A stretch of DNA of 64,000 nt, taken from assembly GCA_025963635.1 (NCBI GenBank), contig JAOQAK010000032.1:1-64000 (forward strand), in the 5' to 3' direction. Source of the DNA: Ferruginibacter sp. (GTDB lineage Bacteria > Bacteroidota > Bacteroidia > Chitinophagales > Chitinophagaceae). The notes under the pieces are model-generated. The model saw only the letters and a list, made by a program, of their open reading frames with translations, was not told where the DNA came from and did no database searches. Below are positions 35,428-45,415 of the stretch, piece by piece (within the stretch, counting starts at the first letter, position 1; the number at the start of each line of letters is the position of its first letter). Made by a program: the position numbers and the translations under genes.

Positions 35428-35631
35428 AGATAAAATTTTAGCTTAAAAAAGAAGTATAAAAAAAGTAAGAAATATCTTTAGTGCAATTGTTAGTGCTACA
35501 AAACTAAAATACAAATTACTTCACCCAATAAGAATTCTTACAGCCTAAATAATTTAAACGCTCTCGTATTGATCTTTTTTGAGCAGGATGTCAAACGATA
35601 GAGACAGGTTTTAATTTAAGATAAGTCCTTT

Positions 35632-36636
35632 TTACAATCCATACTTTTTACTGATCTCTAACATTCTTTCGATTGGCTTTTTGGCAGCAATCCTCAAGTT
35701 CTCCTCCATGATGATTTCCGGCTGTTCATATTCCATACATAAATATAATTTTTCCAGGGTATTCAGCTTCATGTGTGGACAATCGTTGCAGGCGCAGCTA
35801 TTATTCGGAGGCGCGGGAATAAAGGTTTTATACGGACTTTCCTTTTGCATCTGGTGCAGTATCCCTGTCTCTGTTACCACGATAAACTCCTGGCTACTAC
35901 TTTGTTGCGAATATTTTAATAATCCCGTAGTGCTACCTATATAGTCTGCTACTGCCAATACCGCATCCTCGCATTCCGGATGAGCAATTACTTGAGCCTG
36001 TGGATGGCGTATTTTAAGTCGCAAGATCTTTTCAAGGCTGAATATCTCGTGAACCATACAGGCCCCGTTCCATAAAACCATGTTGCGACCGGTCTTCTTG
36101 TTGAGGTATGCACCGAGGTTCTTATCTGGCGCAAAGATTATTTTTTGTTTTTTTGGTAAACTTTCAATAATTTTTTCGGCATTGCTGCTGGTACAAATAA
36201 TATCACTCAGTGCTTTCATACCGGCAGAACAATTAATATAGGTAATTACAAGGTGATCGGGATGCTTCTCTTTGAATATTTTAAACAAAGCCGGCGGAGC
36301 GCTATCGCTTAATGAACACCCGGCCTTCAGATCGGGCAATAATACTTTTTTTGTTGGATTTAATATTTTGGCAGTTTCTGCCATAAAATGCACACCGGCA
36401 AAAACGATAATATCTGCCTGTGTCTTTTCGGCCTGCTGGGCAAGGCCAAGGCTATCTCCTATAAAATCTGCCACATCCTGGATATCAGGCTCCTGGTAAT
36501 AGTGCGCCAGTATTATTGCATTCTTCTTCTTTTTTAAATTTTCGATTTCTGCAAATAAATCAATGTTTATGTCTACATCAATATCTAAAAAGCCAGTGGT
36601 TTCAATATTGGTTTTTGCATTGTTAATATCTGTCAT
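35632..36636 (-). CDS. nadA: Quinolinate synthase
   Basis: 334 residues. [30 protein letters not shown] and [14 protein letters not shown] are the N-terminal signatures. Iron-sulfur ligands are the cysteines in [22 protein letters not shown] and [18 protein letters not shown]. It condenses iminoaspartate with dihydroxyacetone phosphate in NAD synthesis. nadB and nadC are not here. It reads away from the AT-rich gap that may hold the origin. Confidence 0.96.
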   Translation of the reverse strand: MTDINNAKTNIETTGFLDIDVDINIDLFAEIENLKKKKNAIILAHYYQEPDIQDVADFIGDSLGLAQQAEKTQADIIVFAGVHFMAETAKILNPTKKVLLPDLKAGCSLSDSAPPALFKIFKEKHPDHLVITYINCSAGMKALSDIICTSSNAEKIIESLPKKQKIIFAPDKNLGAYLNKKTGRNMVLWNGACMVHEIFSLEKILRLKIRHPQAQVIAHPECEDAVLAVADYIGSTTGLLKYSQQSSSQEFIVVTETGILHQMQKESPYKTFIPAPPNNSCACNDCPHMKLNTLEKLYLCMEYEQPEIIMEENLRIAAKKPIERMLEISKKYGL

Positions 36637-37397
36637 AATATGTATTAATACTTTATTTATTTATATAAACTTACTACTACTAGGGATGTGAATATGTGGA
36701 AACTTTATTTTTCAAATTATTGCTAAATTGAAATACCGGATTTATACACGGTCATCCACAGGTTATTAACATTTGGTATTATAATTATGTTTACGGCTTT
36801 TACTTACCTGGCACCGGGTTTAAAATAATAAAGTAATTCTTTTGCACCCTGGTGAATAAAAATATGGGTTGATAAAAAAAAGTTCATATTGAAAAAGGTC
36901 TATGTTAAACCAGTACCTGATAACTTATCCCTCATTAACATCTTGCCATGGCTAAATCATTCAATCAATTAGTTCTGCTCCAAATATCCTCTGTTTCCAA
37001 TAAAAAATATCGCCCTTGTTAACAGAAAAATGTGGTTATAAACATTGCGATGTTAACATCGGATAAAAGTCACTACGCCGCTACCTTTCTTAACAAATTT
37101 ACAATATGATATTCTCAATATCCGATGCCGGTAAAAAATATGTGGGCTGTATTCATTAAAACTAAACTTAACTGAAAGATGCCTGCAGATACTAATACTG
37201 CGTTTAAAAGGGAATACAAAATATGTATTTATTATTAGGTTAGGATGTAATGTATTAGGAGGCCAGTTGATCTTATCTGTCATTCAGAGGCTAAATGCTT
37301 GTTGCAACTCAATGTCAGGCGCCCGAATGGGCTGTATTTTTACATATTTATATTCATTTTTACACTATTTTTGCCGTCCATTTTAATTAAAACAAAC
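36637..37397. other. oriC: AT-rich gap with DnaA-box-like sites, candidate replication origin
   Basis: 760 bp without a convincing gene. DnaA-box-like words (consensus TTATCCACA): TTATACACG (36742-36750), TCATCCACA (36752-36760), TGTGGAAAC (36695-36703, reverse) and TGTGGTTAT (37031-37039, reverse). A perfect 14-bp palindrome CGATGTTAACATCG is at 37048-37061. Gene orientation changes from minus to plus across it, and two parS sites are 5 kb away. None of the boxes is a perfect match, so this is a candidate only. The right end holds the promoter of the PpiD-like gene. Confidence 0.4.
37366..37373 (+). promoter_or_regulatory. -7 box of the PpiD-like gene
   Basis: TATTTTTG, 24 bp before the chosen ATG at 37398. 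It sits inside the longer open frame from 37299 and so argues for the later start. Confidence 0.5.
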
Positions 37398-39527
37398 ATG
37401 CAGATAATACAGAACATTCGTGAAAAGGGTGCGGCCATTGTAATTGGTGTAATCGCACTTAGTTTAATTGGTTTTATATTGATGGATGCAAAACCCGGGA
37501 GTAGTGGTGGTCTTTTTGGTGGTGGTCGATCGTCCAGTGTTGGTAAAGTAAATGGCGAATCGATAGAATACACTGAGTTCAATGCCAAAGTGAAACAGGC
37601 AGAAGAACAGTATGGTGGCCGTGTTAGCGGAACCCAGATATATGAAGTGCGCCAATCTGTATGGGATCAACTGGTAGCAGAAAAAGTATTGGTAAAAGAA
37701 TTTGATAAGCTCGGCCTTAGCTTTTCTCCTAAAGAGATGAGTAGTATTATGTTTAGCAATGATGCACCTTATACGTTGAAACAGGCCTTTACTGATAAAA
37801 CGACCGGTCAGTATGATATTGCCAAAGTGCAGGAATGGTGGCAGCAGGCAAAAAAATCTAAAGGCGAGCAGAGAGATGCTATCGAAAGCCAGGTGGTAGA
37901 GCCTATGAAACTGCAGGCCCTTTATAATAAGTATAGCAGCATGATTGCGGCGGGCGCTTATTATTCGTCATGGATGCAACAGAAAGACAATGCCGAAGAA
38001 AAAACTTTTGCCAATATTTCTTACGTGGCAATACCTTATACTGTGATCAGCGATAGTACCGTTAAAGTGAGTGATGAAGAGCTTACCGGTTACATGAGTA
38101 AACATAAAGCCATTTACAAGCAGGAAGCGGGCAGATATATTTCTTATGTAGCTTTTAGTGCTAATCCAAGTGCTACTGATACAGTAAAATCACTTGAAGC
38201 TGTTTCAGCCCTAAAAACGCCCTTTCTTGCAGACACCAATGCAAAAGCTTTTATTGCACGAAACATGAGTTCTCTTCCGTTTTATGATGGATATACCTTA
38301 AAGTCAAAAATGGCTATGGCTCAAAAGGATTCTATCGCTTCTATACCGGTAGGTAAGGTTTTCGGACCATATCTGGATGGGGGAAATTTTGTTTTGGCAA
38401 AAATGATCGGTGTAAGACAAATGCCCGATAGCGTGAAAGTGCGCCATATTCTTATAGGCACAACAGATCCGCAAAGCGGTCAGCCATTGCTGCCGGATAG
38501 CATCGCCAAAAAAAGGATTGATAGTATCGCAGCAGCAATTAAAGGCGGCGCCGATTTCAATGCCATGGTAATACAATACAGCGATGATAAAGGGAGTAAG
38601 GATAAAAAAGGTGAATATGACTTCGCATCTACCCAGTTTGGAGATTTGGCGAAAGAATTTTCTGAAACCATTTTTTATGGCAACACTGGCGATAAAAAAG
38701 TAGTACATACCAATTTCGGCTGGCATTATATTGAAGTATTGAATCAAAAGAATTTTGAACCTGCTTACAAAGTTGCTTATCTGGCAAAACCAATTTTAGC
38801 CACAGACGAAACTGTTAACAGCGCCAGTTCTAAAGCGACTAAGCTTTCCGGCGAAGCAAGAGATGGTAAAGCATTGGAGAATTATATTACTAAAAATGGT
38901 ATTCAAAAAGTGGACGTGCCGGAAATGATCAAGCCGAATGATTATCGTTTGGGTGGTTTGCAGGATGCAAGGCAATTGATCAAATGGGCATTTGATGCCA
39001 AGCAGGGAGAGGTTAGTGAACCCTTCAGTATTGAAGATCAGTTTGTGGTGGCGGTAGTAAATAAAATACAGCCGGAAGGTTTGCCCGACGCAAAAACAGC
39101 AAGGCCATTGGTCGAACTTACGGTTCGCAACATGAAAAAAGCAGAACTGATTGTCAACAAATTAACACCAACACCAACACTGGAATCAGCTGCAGCCGCT
39201 TATAATGTACAAATTGGAACTGCGGGTGCAGATTCCTCCCTTACTTTTAAAGCACCCATTATCAATGGTGTAGGAAACGAGCCAAAAATAATTGGCGCCG
39301 CTTTTAACCCTACATTCAAACAAAAACCGTCTGAACCAATCACCGGAACAAACGGAGTATATGTAATTAAAGTGAACAGCATCGGCAGCAAGCCTGCCGA
39401 TAGTCCGGAAGCAATTGCCCAACAGGCTAATCAGCATACAAGAGGTATGCTGCAACAGATGTCGGGCTGGTTTGAGTCTTTGAAAAAAACAGCCGATATT
39501 AAAGACGATAGAAGCAAACAGTTTTAA
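37398..39527 (+). CDS. PpiD-like periplasmic peptidylprolyl isomerase/chaperone
   Basis: 709 residues from ATG 37398 (MQIIQNIREKGAAIVIGVIAL). One membrane anchor (about 10-30), then a SurA_N-like chaperone region (VNGESIEYTEFNAKVKQAEE), a parvulin domain (VKVRHILIGTTDPQSGQPLL, about 370-475, with DFNAMVIQYSDDKGSKDKKGE) and a helical C-terminal part. It helps fold envelope proteins at the inner membrane. A rho-independent hairpin follows (39551-39573). Confidence 0.88.
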   Translation: MQIIQNIREKGAAIVIGVIALSLIGFILMDAKPGSSGGLFGGGRSSSVGKVNGESIEYTEFNAKVKQAEEQYGGRVSGTQIYEVRQSVWDQLVAEKVLVKEFDKLGLSFSPKEMSSIMFSNDAPYTLKQAFTDKTTGQYDIAKVQEWWQQAKKSKGEQRDAIESQVVEPMKLQALYNKYSSMIAAGAYYSSWMQQKDNAEEKTFANISYVAIPYTVISDSTVKVSDEELTGYMSKHKAIYKQEAGRYISYVAFSANPSATDTVKSLEAVSALKTPFLADTNAKAFIARNMSSLPFYDGYTLKSKMAMAQKDSIASIPVGKVFGPYLDGGNFVLAKMIGVRQMPDSVKVRHILIGTTDPQSGQPLLPDSIAKKRIDSIAAAIKGGADFNAMVIQYSDDKGSKDKKGEYDFASTQFGDLAKEFSETIFYGNTGDKKVVHTNFGWHYIEVLNQKNFEPAYKVAYLAKPILATDETVNSASSKATKLSGEARDGKALENYITKNGIQKVDVPEMIKPNDYRLGGLQDARQLIKWAFDAKQGEVSEPFSIEDQFVVAVVNKIQPEGLPDAKTARPLVELTVRNMKKAELIVNKLTPTPTLESAAAAYNVQIGTAGADSSLTFKAPIINGVGNEPKIIGAAFNPTFKQKPSEPITGTNGVYVIKVNSIGSKPADSPEAIAQQANQHTRGMLQQMSGWFESLKKTADIKDDRSKQF

Positions 39528-39550
39528 GCGAATTTTTTCCGATAATATCA

Positions 39551-39573
39551 GCAGCCGAACCACTGGTTCGGCT
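39551..39573 (+). terminator. Terminator after the PpiD-like gene
   Basis: Arms CAGCCGAAC and GTTCGGCTG with a five-base loop, followed by TTTCGTTTT, 24 bp past the stop. Confidence 0.75.
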
Positions 39574-39673
39574 GTTTCGTTTTAAAGCTTGTTTAAAGTC
39601 ACTCCAGGGATAGTGCGAATTAAAGCAATACCTGGATAAACCCGGTCGAAATTGTTTTGCTAAATACAAGCGC

Positions 39674-39702
39674 TTGATAGAAATCAAATCTTCTTAATTT
39701 TG
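39674..39702 (+). promoter_or_regulatory. Promoter of the DUF2480 gene
   Basis: TTG (39674-39676), 18-bp spacer and TAATTTTG (39695-39702). The ATG at 39708 is only five bases further, so the transcript is leaderless or translation starts at ATG 39720. Confidence 0.6.
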
Positions 39703-39707
39703 CAAGT

Positions 39708-40214
39708 ATGGATCAACCAATGATAAATAAGGTTAGCGAAAGTTCGCTCGTAACATTCAACCTGGAAGATTTTTTTCCAAAAGAAGAGATTGCCGTGTTT
39801 GACATGAAGGACCATTTATTTATGGGACTGATTTTGAAGGAAAAGGATTTTAGGGAAGCGCTAAAAAATATTGACCTGTCTGTTTATGAAAATAAGACAG
39901 TTGCTGTTACCTGCAGCGCAGATGCCGTAATACCTGTATGGGCATATATGCTGGTGGCAAGTTATTTGCAGCCGGTTGCAAAGGAGGTGATTTTTGGTAA
40001 TGTTGAAGAAACCACCAAACAATTATTGCTTAAAAATATTGCACAAATAAATTTCGATGAATTTGCTGATAAGCGGGTAGTGATTAAAGGTTGTGGCGAA
40101 CTGCCCATTGGTGAAGCAGCTTACCTGGAAGCTACCAAGTTACTAAGACCTGTGGCCAAAAGTATTATGTATGGTGAACCTTGCAGCACGGTTCCCATTT
40201 TCAAAAGAAAATAG
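39708..40214 (+). CDS. DUF2480 family protein
   Basis: 168 residues; ATG 39720 (MINKVSESSLVTFNLEDFFP) is a possible alternative because the promoter -7 box ends at 39702. Signatures of DUF2480: VTFNLEDFFPK, KDHLFMGLILKEKDFREALK, VIPVWAYMLVASYLQP and a final GEPCSTVPIFKRK. A Bacteroidota-specific family of unknown function, thought cytoplasmic. It is followed 54 bp later by a LysE-type exporter. Confidence 0.9.
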   Translation: MDQPMINKVSESSLVTFNLEDFFPKEEIAVFDMKDHLFMGLILKEKDFREALKNIDLSVYENKTVAVTCSADAVIPVWAYMLVASYLQPVAKEVIFGNVEETTKQLLLKNIAQINFDEFADKRVVIKGCGELPIGEAAYLEATKLLRPVAKSIMYGEPCSTVPIFKRK

Positions 40215-40268
40215 GCGGTTGTTATTTTCTTCTTCCAAATTCACATCTTCAACACTATTGCCAAAGGA

Positions 40269-40904
40269 ATGATTGAAGCATTATTAAAAGGGTTTGCCAT
40301 CAGCCTGTTACTGGTTTTTTCTGTAGGCCCCATCGTTTTCACGATCATCAAACAAAGTATTAACAATGGTTATGCCGGTGGCTTTAGTTTTATTGCAGGT
40401 GTATGGCTGAGTGATTTGCTGATTGTTTTACTGAGTAACGTTTTCTCAACACTGGTAACCGAAGTATTAACCTTTAAGAAGGAAATTGCCATTACAGGAA
40501 GTATTTTTTTAATGGGAATGGGGATATATTATCTTTTCTTTAAAAAGATTGAGATGCGTAGTGTTGACGAGGATGTTATCAACGTTTCTGCCGGTACGCA
40601 TGCTAAATTGGTTGCCTCAGGATTTTTGATCAATACATTGAACCCCGCAGTTTTTGCATTCTGGCTTACAATGGCTACCACTTTGGCAGTTTCAAATACA
40701 ATAAAAGAAAGAATTGTCATTTTTTCAACCTGTATTGCCATCAACCTGGGTGCAGACATTGCGAAGGTGGTATTGGCAGGGAAACTGAGTAAGAAACTCA
40801 CGCATAAAAACATAGTACTGATCAACCGTATTTCCGGCACACTATTGCTGGGTTTCGGTATTTTATTAGTGATAGGGGTATTATACACATCAACAAAACG
40901 ATAA
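40269..40904 (+). CDS. LysE/RhtB family amino-acid exporter
   Basis: 211 residues, about six membrane helices. The N-terminal helix with LLVFSVGPIVFTIIKQSINNGYAGGF matches the LysE family, which exports amino acids or derivatives. The loop after the third helix is charged (KKIEMRSVDEDV). Specificity cannot be read. Close to the DUF2480 gene and probably cotranscribed. Confidence 0.88.
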   Translation: MIEALLKGFAISLLLVFSVGPIVFTIIKQSINNGYAGGFSFIAGVWLSDLLIVLLSNVFSTLVTEVLTFKKEIAITGSIFLMGMGIYYLFFKKIEMRSVDEDVINVSAGTHAKLVASGFLINTLNPAVFAFWLTMATTLAVSNTIKERIVIFSTCIAINLGADIAKVVLAGKLSKKLTHKNIVLINRISGTLLLGFGILLVIGVLYTSTKR

Positions 40905-40949
40905 ACAAATCATTTGTTTGTTTTACCTTTCTTGTAATTATTTTGCAAC

Positions 40950-41504
40950 ATGAACCGTATACTGATCTTTCTTTTTCTTCTGATAAGCTACCATAGTTTT
41001 GCCCAATCTTCAGATGTGCTTTTATTGAAAAAGCATAATAAAACGATCAAAAGATTTTTTGCCGGAACAGATATAGAAATTACTACCAACACAGGCGCTT
41101 ACATCAACGGCAATATCACCAAAATTAAAAACGACTCCTTATTCTTAAAGGTCTTTGTAGTTCAACAGGTTCCTACCCAACTGGGTGTGTTTGTTTTGGA
41201 TACTGTTACCACCTATTACTATAAATATCATTACAACCAGATCAAAGCCATTGGCAAAGCCGGCCGAAGGTTTAATTTATCAGCAAGTGCCGCAAGCCTG
41301 ATGGGTGGTGGTACCTTGCTAACAATAGCGAGTGGAGTTGTGTTCCTGGTTGACAGGGAAAAATTCAGCCCGGCATTGTTAGTGGCTTCTGCATCATTGG
41401 CCACCATTGGATATGTAATGGCCAAAACCACAGGCAGGGGAATGATGATCGGAAAAAAATATTCGCTGGTTTACCTGGATATCTCAGAGAATAAAAAAAA
41501 GTAA
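40950..41504 (+). CDS. Exported hypothetical protein with two membrane segments
   Basis: 184 residues. Signal peptide MNRILIFLFLLISYHSFAQ, then an SH3-like beta part (FAGTDIEITTNTGAYINGNI, KNDSLFLKVF) and two C-terminal hydrophobic stretches (ASLMGGGTLLTIASGVVFLV and FSPALLVASASLATIGYVMA). No family name is recognised; similar small exported proteins are common in Chitinophagaceae. Probably in the inner membrane facing the periplasm. Confidence 0.6.
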   Translation: MNRILIFLFLLISYHSFAQSSDVLLLKKHNKTIKRFFAGTDIEITTNTGAYINGNITKIKNDSLFLKVFVVQQVPTQLGVFVLDTVTTYYYKYHYNQIKAIGKAGRRFNLSASAASLMGGGTLLTIASGVVFLVDREKFSPALLVASASLATIGYVMAKTTGRGMMIGKKYSLVYLDISENKKK

Positions 41505-41651
41505 AGGCACGCTCCTGTGGTGGTGCATAATTTGTAGAAATATCCCGTTGCTTATCTATCAAACCATAGCAGGGATCGGCAAACGCGAATTCATCGTGTC
41601 AGGCTCTTTTACCATTAAACTTTATATTGCGCACAAATCAATGGTATCACT

Positions 41652-42332
41652 ATGCAAAAAGCCTGGCGGATTTTTAAAAGGGTTTTCCTGATCCTTTTCA
41701 TTTCTCAATTTATCTATATTATTTTTTGTAAGTGGATCAATCCGCCGGTTACCATTACCCAGTTGGTAAGCCTGGTAAAAGGGTATGGTTTAAAAAGAGA
41801 TTATGTCAGCTTCAACCAAATGAGTTCACAAATAAAACTTGCTGTGATGGCCAGCGAGGACCAGCTTTTTCCGGAACATGACGGCTTTGATATGAAAGCG
41901 ATTGAAAAGGCAATCAGGTATAATGAAAAGCATCCCAACAGGAGGAGGGGCGCAAGCACCATCAGTCAGCAGGTTGCGAAAAATGTTTTTTTATGGCAGG
42001 GCGGTGGTTTTATAAGAAAAGGGCTCGAAGTGTATTTTACCTTTATGATTGAATTGATATGGAGCAAAAAACGAATATTGGAAACTTATTTGAATGTGGC
42101 AGAAATGGGAAAAGGAATATTCGGCATACAAGCTGCTTCAAAAGCCTACTTTAATAAGAATGCAAAAGATCTTACCAAAACCGAAGCAGCAAAAATTGCC
42201 GCCAGCCTGCCCAATCCAAAGATGTACACCGTAAAGCCAATCAGTAAGAAAGTGCTTGACCGGTATGATGACATCATGCGCCAAATGACCAATCTTCAAG
42301 GCGATGATGATATCCAAAAGCTAATAAAGTAA
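41652..42332 (+). CDS. mtgA: Monofunctional peptidoglycan glycosyltransferase
   Basis: 226 residues. One N-terminal membrane helix (VFLILFISQFIYIIFC), then the GT51 motifs: MASEDQLFPEHDGFD (catalytic Glu), GASTISQQVAKNVFLW, and ETYLNVAEMGKGIFGIQAAS with YFNK. It polymerises lipid II into glycan strands and has no transpeptidase domain. Length is usual for MtgA. Confidence 0.94.
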   Translation: MQKAWRIFKRVFLILFISQFIYIIFCKWINPPVTITQLVSLVKGYGLKRDYVSFNQMSSQIKLAVMASEDQLFPEHDGFDMKAIEKAIRYNEKHPNRRRGASTISQQVAKNVFLWQGGGFIRKGLEVYFTFMIELIWSKKRILETYLNVAEMGKGIFGIQAASKAYFNKNAKDLTKTEAAKIAASLPNPKMYTVKPISKKVLDRYDDIMRQMTNLQGDDDIQKLIK

Positions 42333-42468
42333 AAGAGAAGAATAATATGTTGCGAACCTCTTCTCCCGTTCGTCCATCCAGCTTGATTCATTCAAGGTTC
42401 AAGTTAATTTCTTCCTTATTTCAATAAATCAGTACCAATAAGTTGGTGATTTTATTCGAAATTGCACT

Positions 42469-43542
42469 ATGAATTTTAGAAACTTCAAAATGATTGGCTA
42501 TGTCGTTTATGGACGTGGCGCATTCAATCAATTAGACGAAATTTTACAGCCCAACCGCAAGGGCGACGCTCCCATGATATTTTTGGTAGATCATTTTTTT
42601 GAAGGGAAGGAATTACAAAAAAGAATTCCTGCAAAAGGAAAGGACAAAGTAATTTTTGTAGATGTTACCTATGAACCAAAGACAAGCTATGTAGATAGTA
42701 TCGCCAAAGAACTGAAGGAAGAATTTGGAACCGTCAGCGGTGTAATCGGCATTGGTGGCGGATCTGCAATGGATCTTGCAAAAGCGGTTTCTTTAATGAT
42801 GAATAACCCGGGCAGCAGCGCCGATTACCAGGGCTGGGACCTGGTGAAAAATCCCGGCGTATATAAAGTTGGTATACCCACACTAAGTGGAACCGGTGCA
42901 GAAGTAAGCAGAACCACGGTGCTTACCGGCCCCACAAAAAAACTTGGAATGAATTCGGATTATACTCCCTTCGACCAGATTGTACTGGATCCGCAACTCA
43001 CTGCCAATGCACCTGCCCATCAACGTTTTTACACAGGCATGGATTGTTATATTCATTGCATAGAAAGTCTTACCGGAACATACCTTAATGAGTTCAGTAA
43101 AAGCTATGGTGAAAAGGCATTGCAACTTTGCCGCGAGGTATACGTAGATAGAGATGGCTGGGATGAAGTGAGCGACGATAAATTAATGATGGCTTCCTAT
43201 GCCGGCGGTATGAGCATCGCTTACTCACAGGTAGGAGTGGCCCATGCGGTGAGTTATGGTCTTAGTTATTTGTTAGGTACCAAGCATGGTATTGGTAATT
43301 GCATCGTATTTAATCATCTCGAAGAGTTTTACCCAGAGGGAGTAAAAGAATTTAAATACATGGTAGAAAAGAACCAGATTGATATTCCCAAAAATATTTG
43401 TGCAAATCTCACTGATGAGCAATTTGATAAAATGATCGATGTTTCTTTGGTGATGAAACCACTCTGGGAAAATGCGCTTGGCAAGGATTGGGAAAAGGTT
43501 ATCACGCGGAGCAAACTTAGAAAGCTTTATGAACAATTATAA
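42469..43542 (+). CDS. Iron-containing alcohol dehydrogenase, KdnB-like
   Basis: 357 residues. NAD-binding IGIGGGSAMDLAKAV and GIPTLSGTGAEVSRTTV; metal ligands in TGMDCYIHCIES (Asp, His) and VAHAVSYGLSYLLGTKHG with IVFNH. Overall it resembles KdnB, the 3-deoxy-manno-octulosonate 8-oxidase that with the aminotransferase KdnA makes 8-amino-Kdo. No KdnA is next door, so the role is an inference; a simple alcohol dehydrogenase remains possible. Confidence 0.78.
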   Translation: MNFRNFKMIGYVVYGRGAFNQLDEILQPNRKGDAPMIFLVDHFFEGKELQKRIPAKGKDKVIFVDVTYEPKTSYVDSIAKELKEEFGTVSGVIGIGGGSAMDLAKAVSLMMNNPGSSADYQGWDLVKNPGVYKVGIPTLSGTGAEVSRTTVLTGPTKKLGMNSDYTPFDQIVLDPQLTANAPAHQRFYTGMDCYIHCIESLTGTYLNEFSKSYGEKALQLCREVYVDRDGWDEVSDDKLMMASYAGGMSIAYSQVGVAHAVSYGLSYLLGTKHGIGNCIVFNHLEEFYPEGVKEFKYMVEKNQIDIPKNICANLTDEQFDKMIDVSLVMKPLWENALGKDWEKVITRSKLRKLYEQL

Positions 43543-44044
43543 CAGAGAATAAAACAACAATTTTCTGCAACGCAGTGATGCTTAAAAAGGAATCGTTTTA
43601 TCAGCCACGAATGAAACGAATTGGCACAAATGAGGTCACCTGTCTTTAAATTATCCTCCATTTATAAAAAGCAATGTTAAAGTGTATGAGCGACATTCGT
43701 GCATTCGTGGCAAAAAATCAAAACCCTTCTTTTAATACTGTTTTTTTAGACAGGCTTTTCCTTTGAGACGAACACCGGGGCACAATCCCTGTTTCCGCAT
43801 TGATCAGTAATTCTCTCGAAAAGCCGGAATAAGGATGTGAACGAGCCTGTAGCGCAGGTGATTTTAAGTATAGCGAGGCCCATATCTTGCTCCCATTCAA
43901 CCCATCAAAAAACAAAACCCTACCTTTGCAACCTACACCACTCAAAACATACGGCAGGTTGTAAGCCGATGTGGTAAAAAATTTCCTCCGCTGTTTCAGA
44001 AAATGCAACGTCTTTTCCAGCCTTTATAAAAAATAAACCATTCA
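43543..44044. other. Intergenic region with CCACGAATG inverted repeat
   Basis: 500 bp without a convincing gene. Arms GCCACGAATG (43604-43613) and CATTCGTGGC (43702-43711) are 10-bp perfect complements; both halves are embedded in ATTCGTG-like words also found at 4420-4480 and 12440-12700. A TACCTTTG box (43921-43928) may serve the DEAD-box gene. A 96-residue minus frame (43718-44008) is not convincing. Confidence 0.45.
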
Positions 44045-45310
44045 ATGGCATTTAGAAAATTAGAATTAATTGAACCGATCCTTAAGGCATTGGCTGAAGA
44101 AGGATATACCACCCCCACGCCCATCCAGCAACAATCTATCCCGCTGGTGTTAGAAAGAAGAGACTTGTTGGGTTGCGCCCAAACCGGTACCGGTAAAACG
44201 GCTGCATTTGCGATTCCTATTCTTCAGATTTTACACCAGGAAAAAGAACAGGAACGTGGCCGCAAACAGATAAAAGCGCTAATACTTACCCCCACCCGTG
44301 AGCTGGCGATCCAAATCGATGAAAGTTTTGCGGCATATGGAAAGTATGCCGGCCTTACCCATGCGGTAATATTCGGAGGGGTATCACAATTACATCAAAC
44401 CAACCAGCTCAGAAATGGGGTGGATATTTTAGTAGCAACACCCGGTAGGTTATTAGACCTGATGAGCCAGGGATTCATTGGCTTGCAGCATTTAAAAATA
44501 TTTGTGTTGGATGAGGCAGACAGGATGCTGGACATGGGTTTTATCCATGATGTAAAGAGAGTAATTATAAAATTGCCGGTAAAAAGGCAAACACTTTTCT
44601 TCTCGGCAACCATGCCACCAGAGATTCAGACTTTGGCAAATGTGTTACTTACCAATCCTGCAAAAGTTGCAGTTACACCGGTTTCGTCTACCGTAGATGC
44701 AATTGATCAAAGTTTGTTTTTCGTAGACAAGAATAACAAGCCCGGATTGCTGTTGTACCTGTTAAAAAATGAGAAGATCGTTACAGCACTGGTTTTTACC
44801 CGTACCAAACACGGGGCAGATAAAGTGGTAAAAATCCTGCATAAAGAAAATATTACTGCTGCGGCCATACACGGTAACAAATCGCAAAATGCACGGCAGC
44901 ATGCTTTAAATAGTTTCAAAGAAGGAAAATTAAGGGTGTTGGTCGCCACGGATATCGCGGCGAGGGGAATTGATATTGATGAGCTTACGCATGTTATCAA
45001 CTTTGAATTACCCAATGTGCCGGAAACCTATATCCACCGTATTGGCCGTACGGGCCGTGCAGGTAACACAGGCATAGCATTCTCCTTTTGCGATGCGGAA
45101 GAAAGAACAGAATTAAAAGATATTCAAAAACTGATTGGCAAAAATATTCCGATTATTGACAGTCATCCTTACCCGCTGAGTGCAGGTTCATTTGTTCCGC
45201 AAGTTGCCGGCCCAAAAAGACCCATGTTCAAAAAACAGGGAAATAATTTTCACTCCTCCGAAAGAGGCGGAAGAAGGGGGTACGGAACACAGCGGACCGG
45301 GAATAAATAA
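44045..45310 (+). CDS. DEAD-box RNA helicase (RhlE-like)
   Basis: 421 residues. All DEAD-box motifs: Q motif with TPIQQQSIP, I AQTGTGKT, Ia PTRELAIQI, II DEAD, III SATMP, V and VI (ATDIAARGID, HRIGRTGRAG). The tail is short and basic (GRRGYGTQRTGNK), as in RhlE proteins. It remodels RNA, probably in ribosome assembly or cold response. Terminator follows. Confidence 0.94.
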   Translation: MAFRKLELIEPILKALAEEGYTTPTPIQQQSIPLVLERRDLLGCAQTGTGKTAAFAIPILQILHQEKEQERGRKQIKALILTPTRELAIQIDESFAAYGKYAGLTHAVIFGGVSQLHQTNQLRNGVDILVATPGRLLDLMSQGFIGLQHLKIFVLDEADRMLDMGFIHDVKRVIIKLPVKRQTLFFSATMPPEIQTLANVLLTNPAKVAVTPVSSTVDAIDQSLFFVDKNNKPGLLLYLLKNEKIVTALVFTRTKHGADKVVKILHKENITAAAIHGNKSQNARQHALNSFKEGKLRVLVATDIAARGIDIDELTHVINFELPNVPETYIHRIGRTGRAGNTGIAFSFCDAEERTELKDIQKLIGKNIPIIDSHPYPLSAGSFVPQVAGPKRPMFKKQGNNFHSSERGGRRGYGTQRTGNK

Positions 45311-45340
45311 TTGTTGGCTAAATTTTTTACAATTCACCTC

Positions 45341-45367
45341 ACCGAAGTATTTAACTTCGGTTTTTTT
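45341..45367 (+). terminator. Terminator after the DEAD-box gene
   Basis: ACCGAAGT (45341-45348) and ACTTCGGT (45354-45361) with loop ATTTA, followed by a T-run. Confidence 0.85.
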
Positions 45368-45415
45368 ATGTCCATTCAGTAGAGTATCCGCGTTTTATTT
45401 ATTAATAAATTTTTT

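Noticed and set aside
43718..44008. 96-residue minus-strand frame
   Set aside because: No domain, odd composition, and a promoter-like TACCTTTG for the DEAD-box gene falls inside it.
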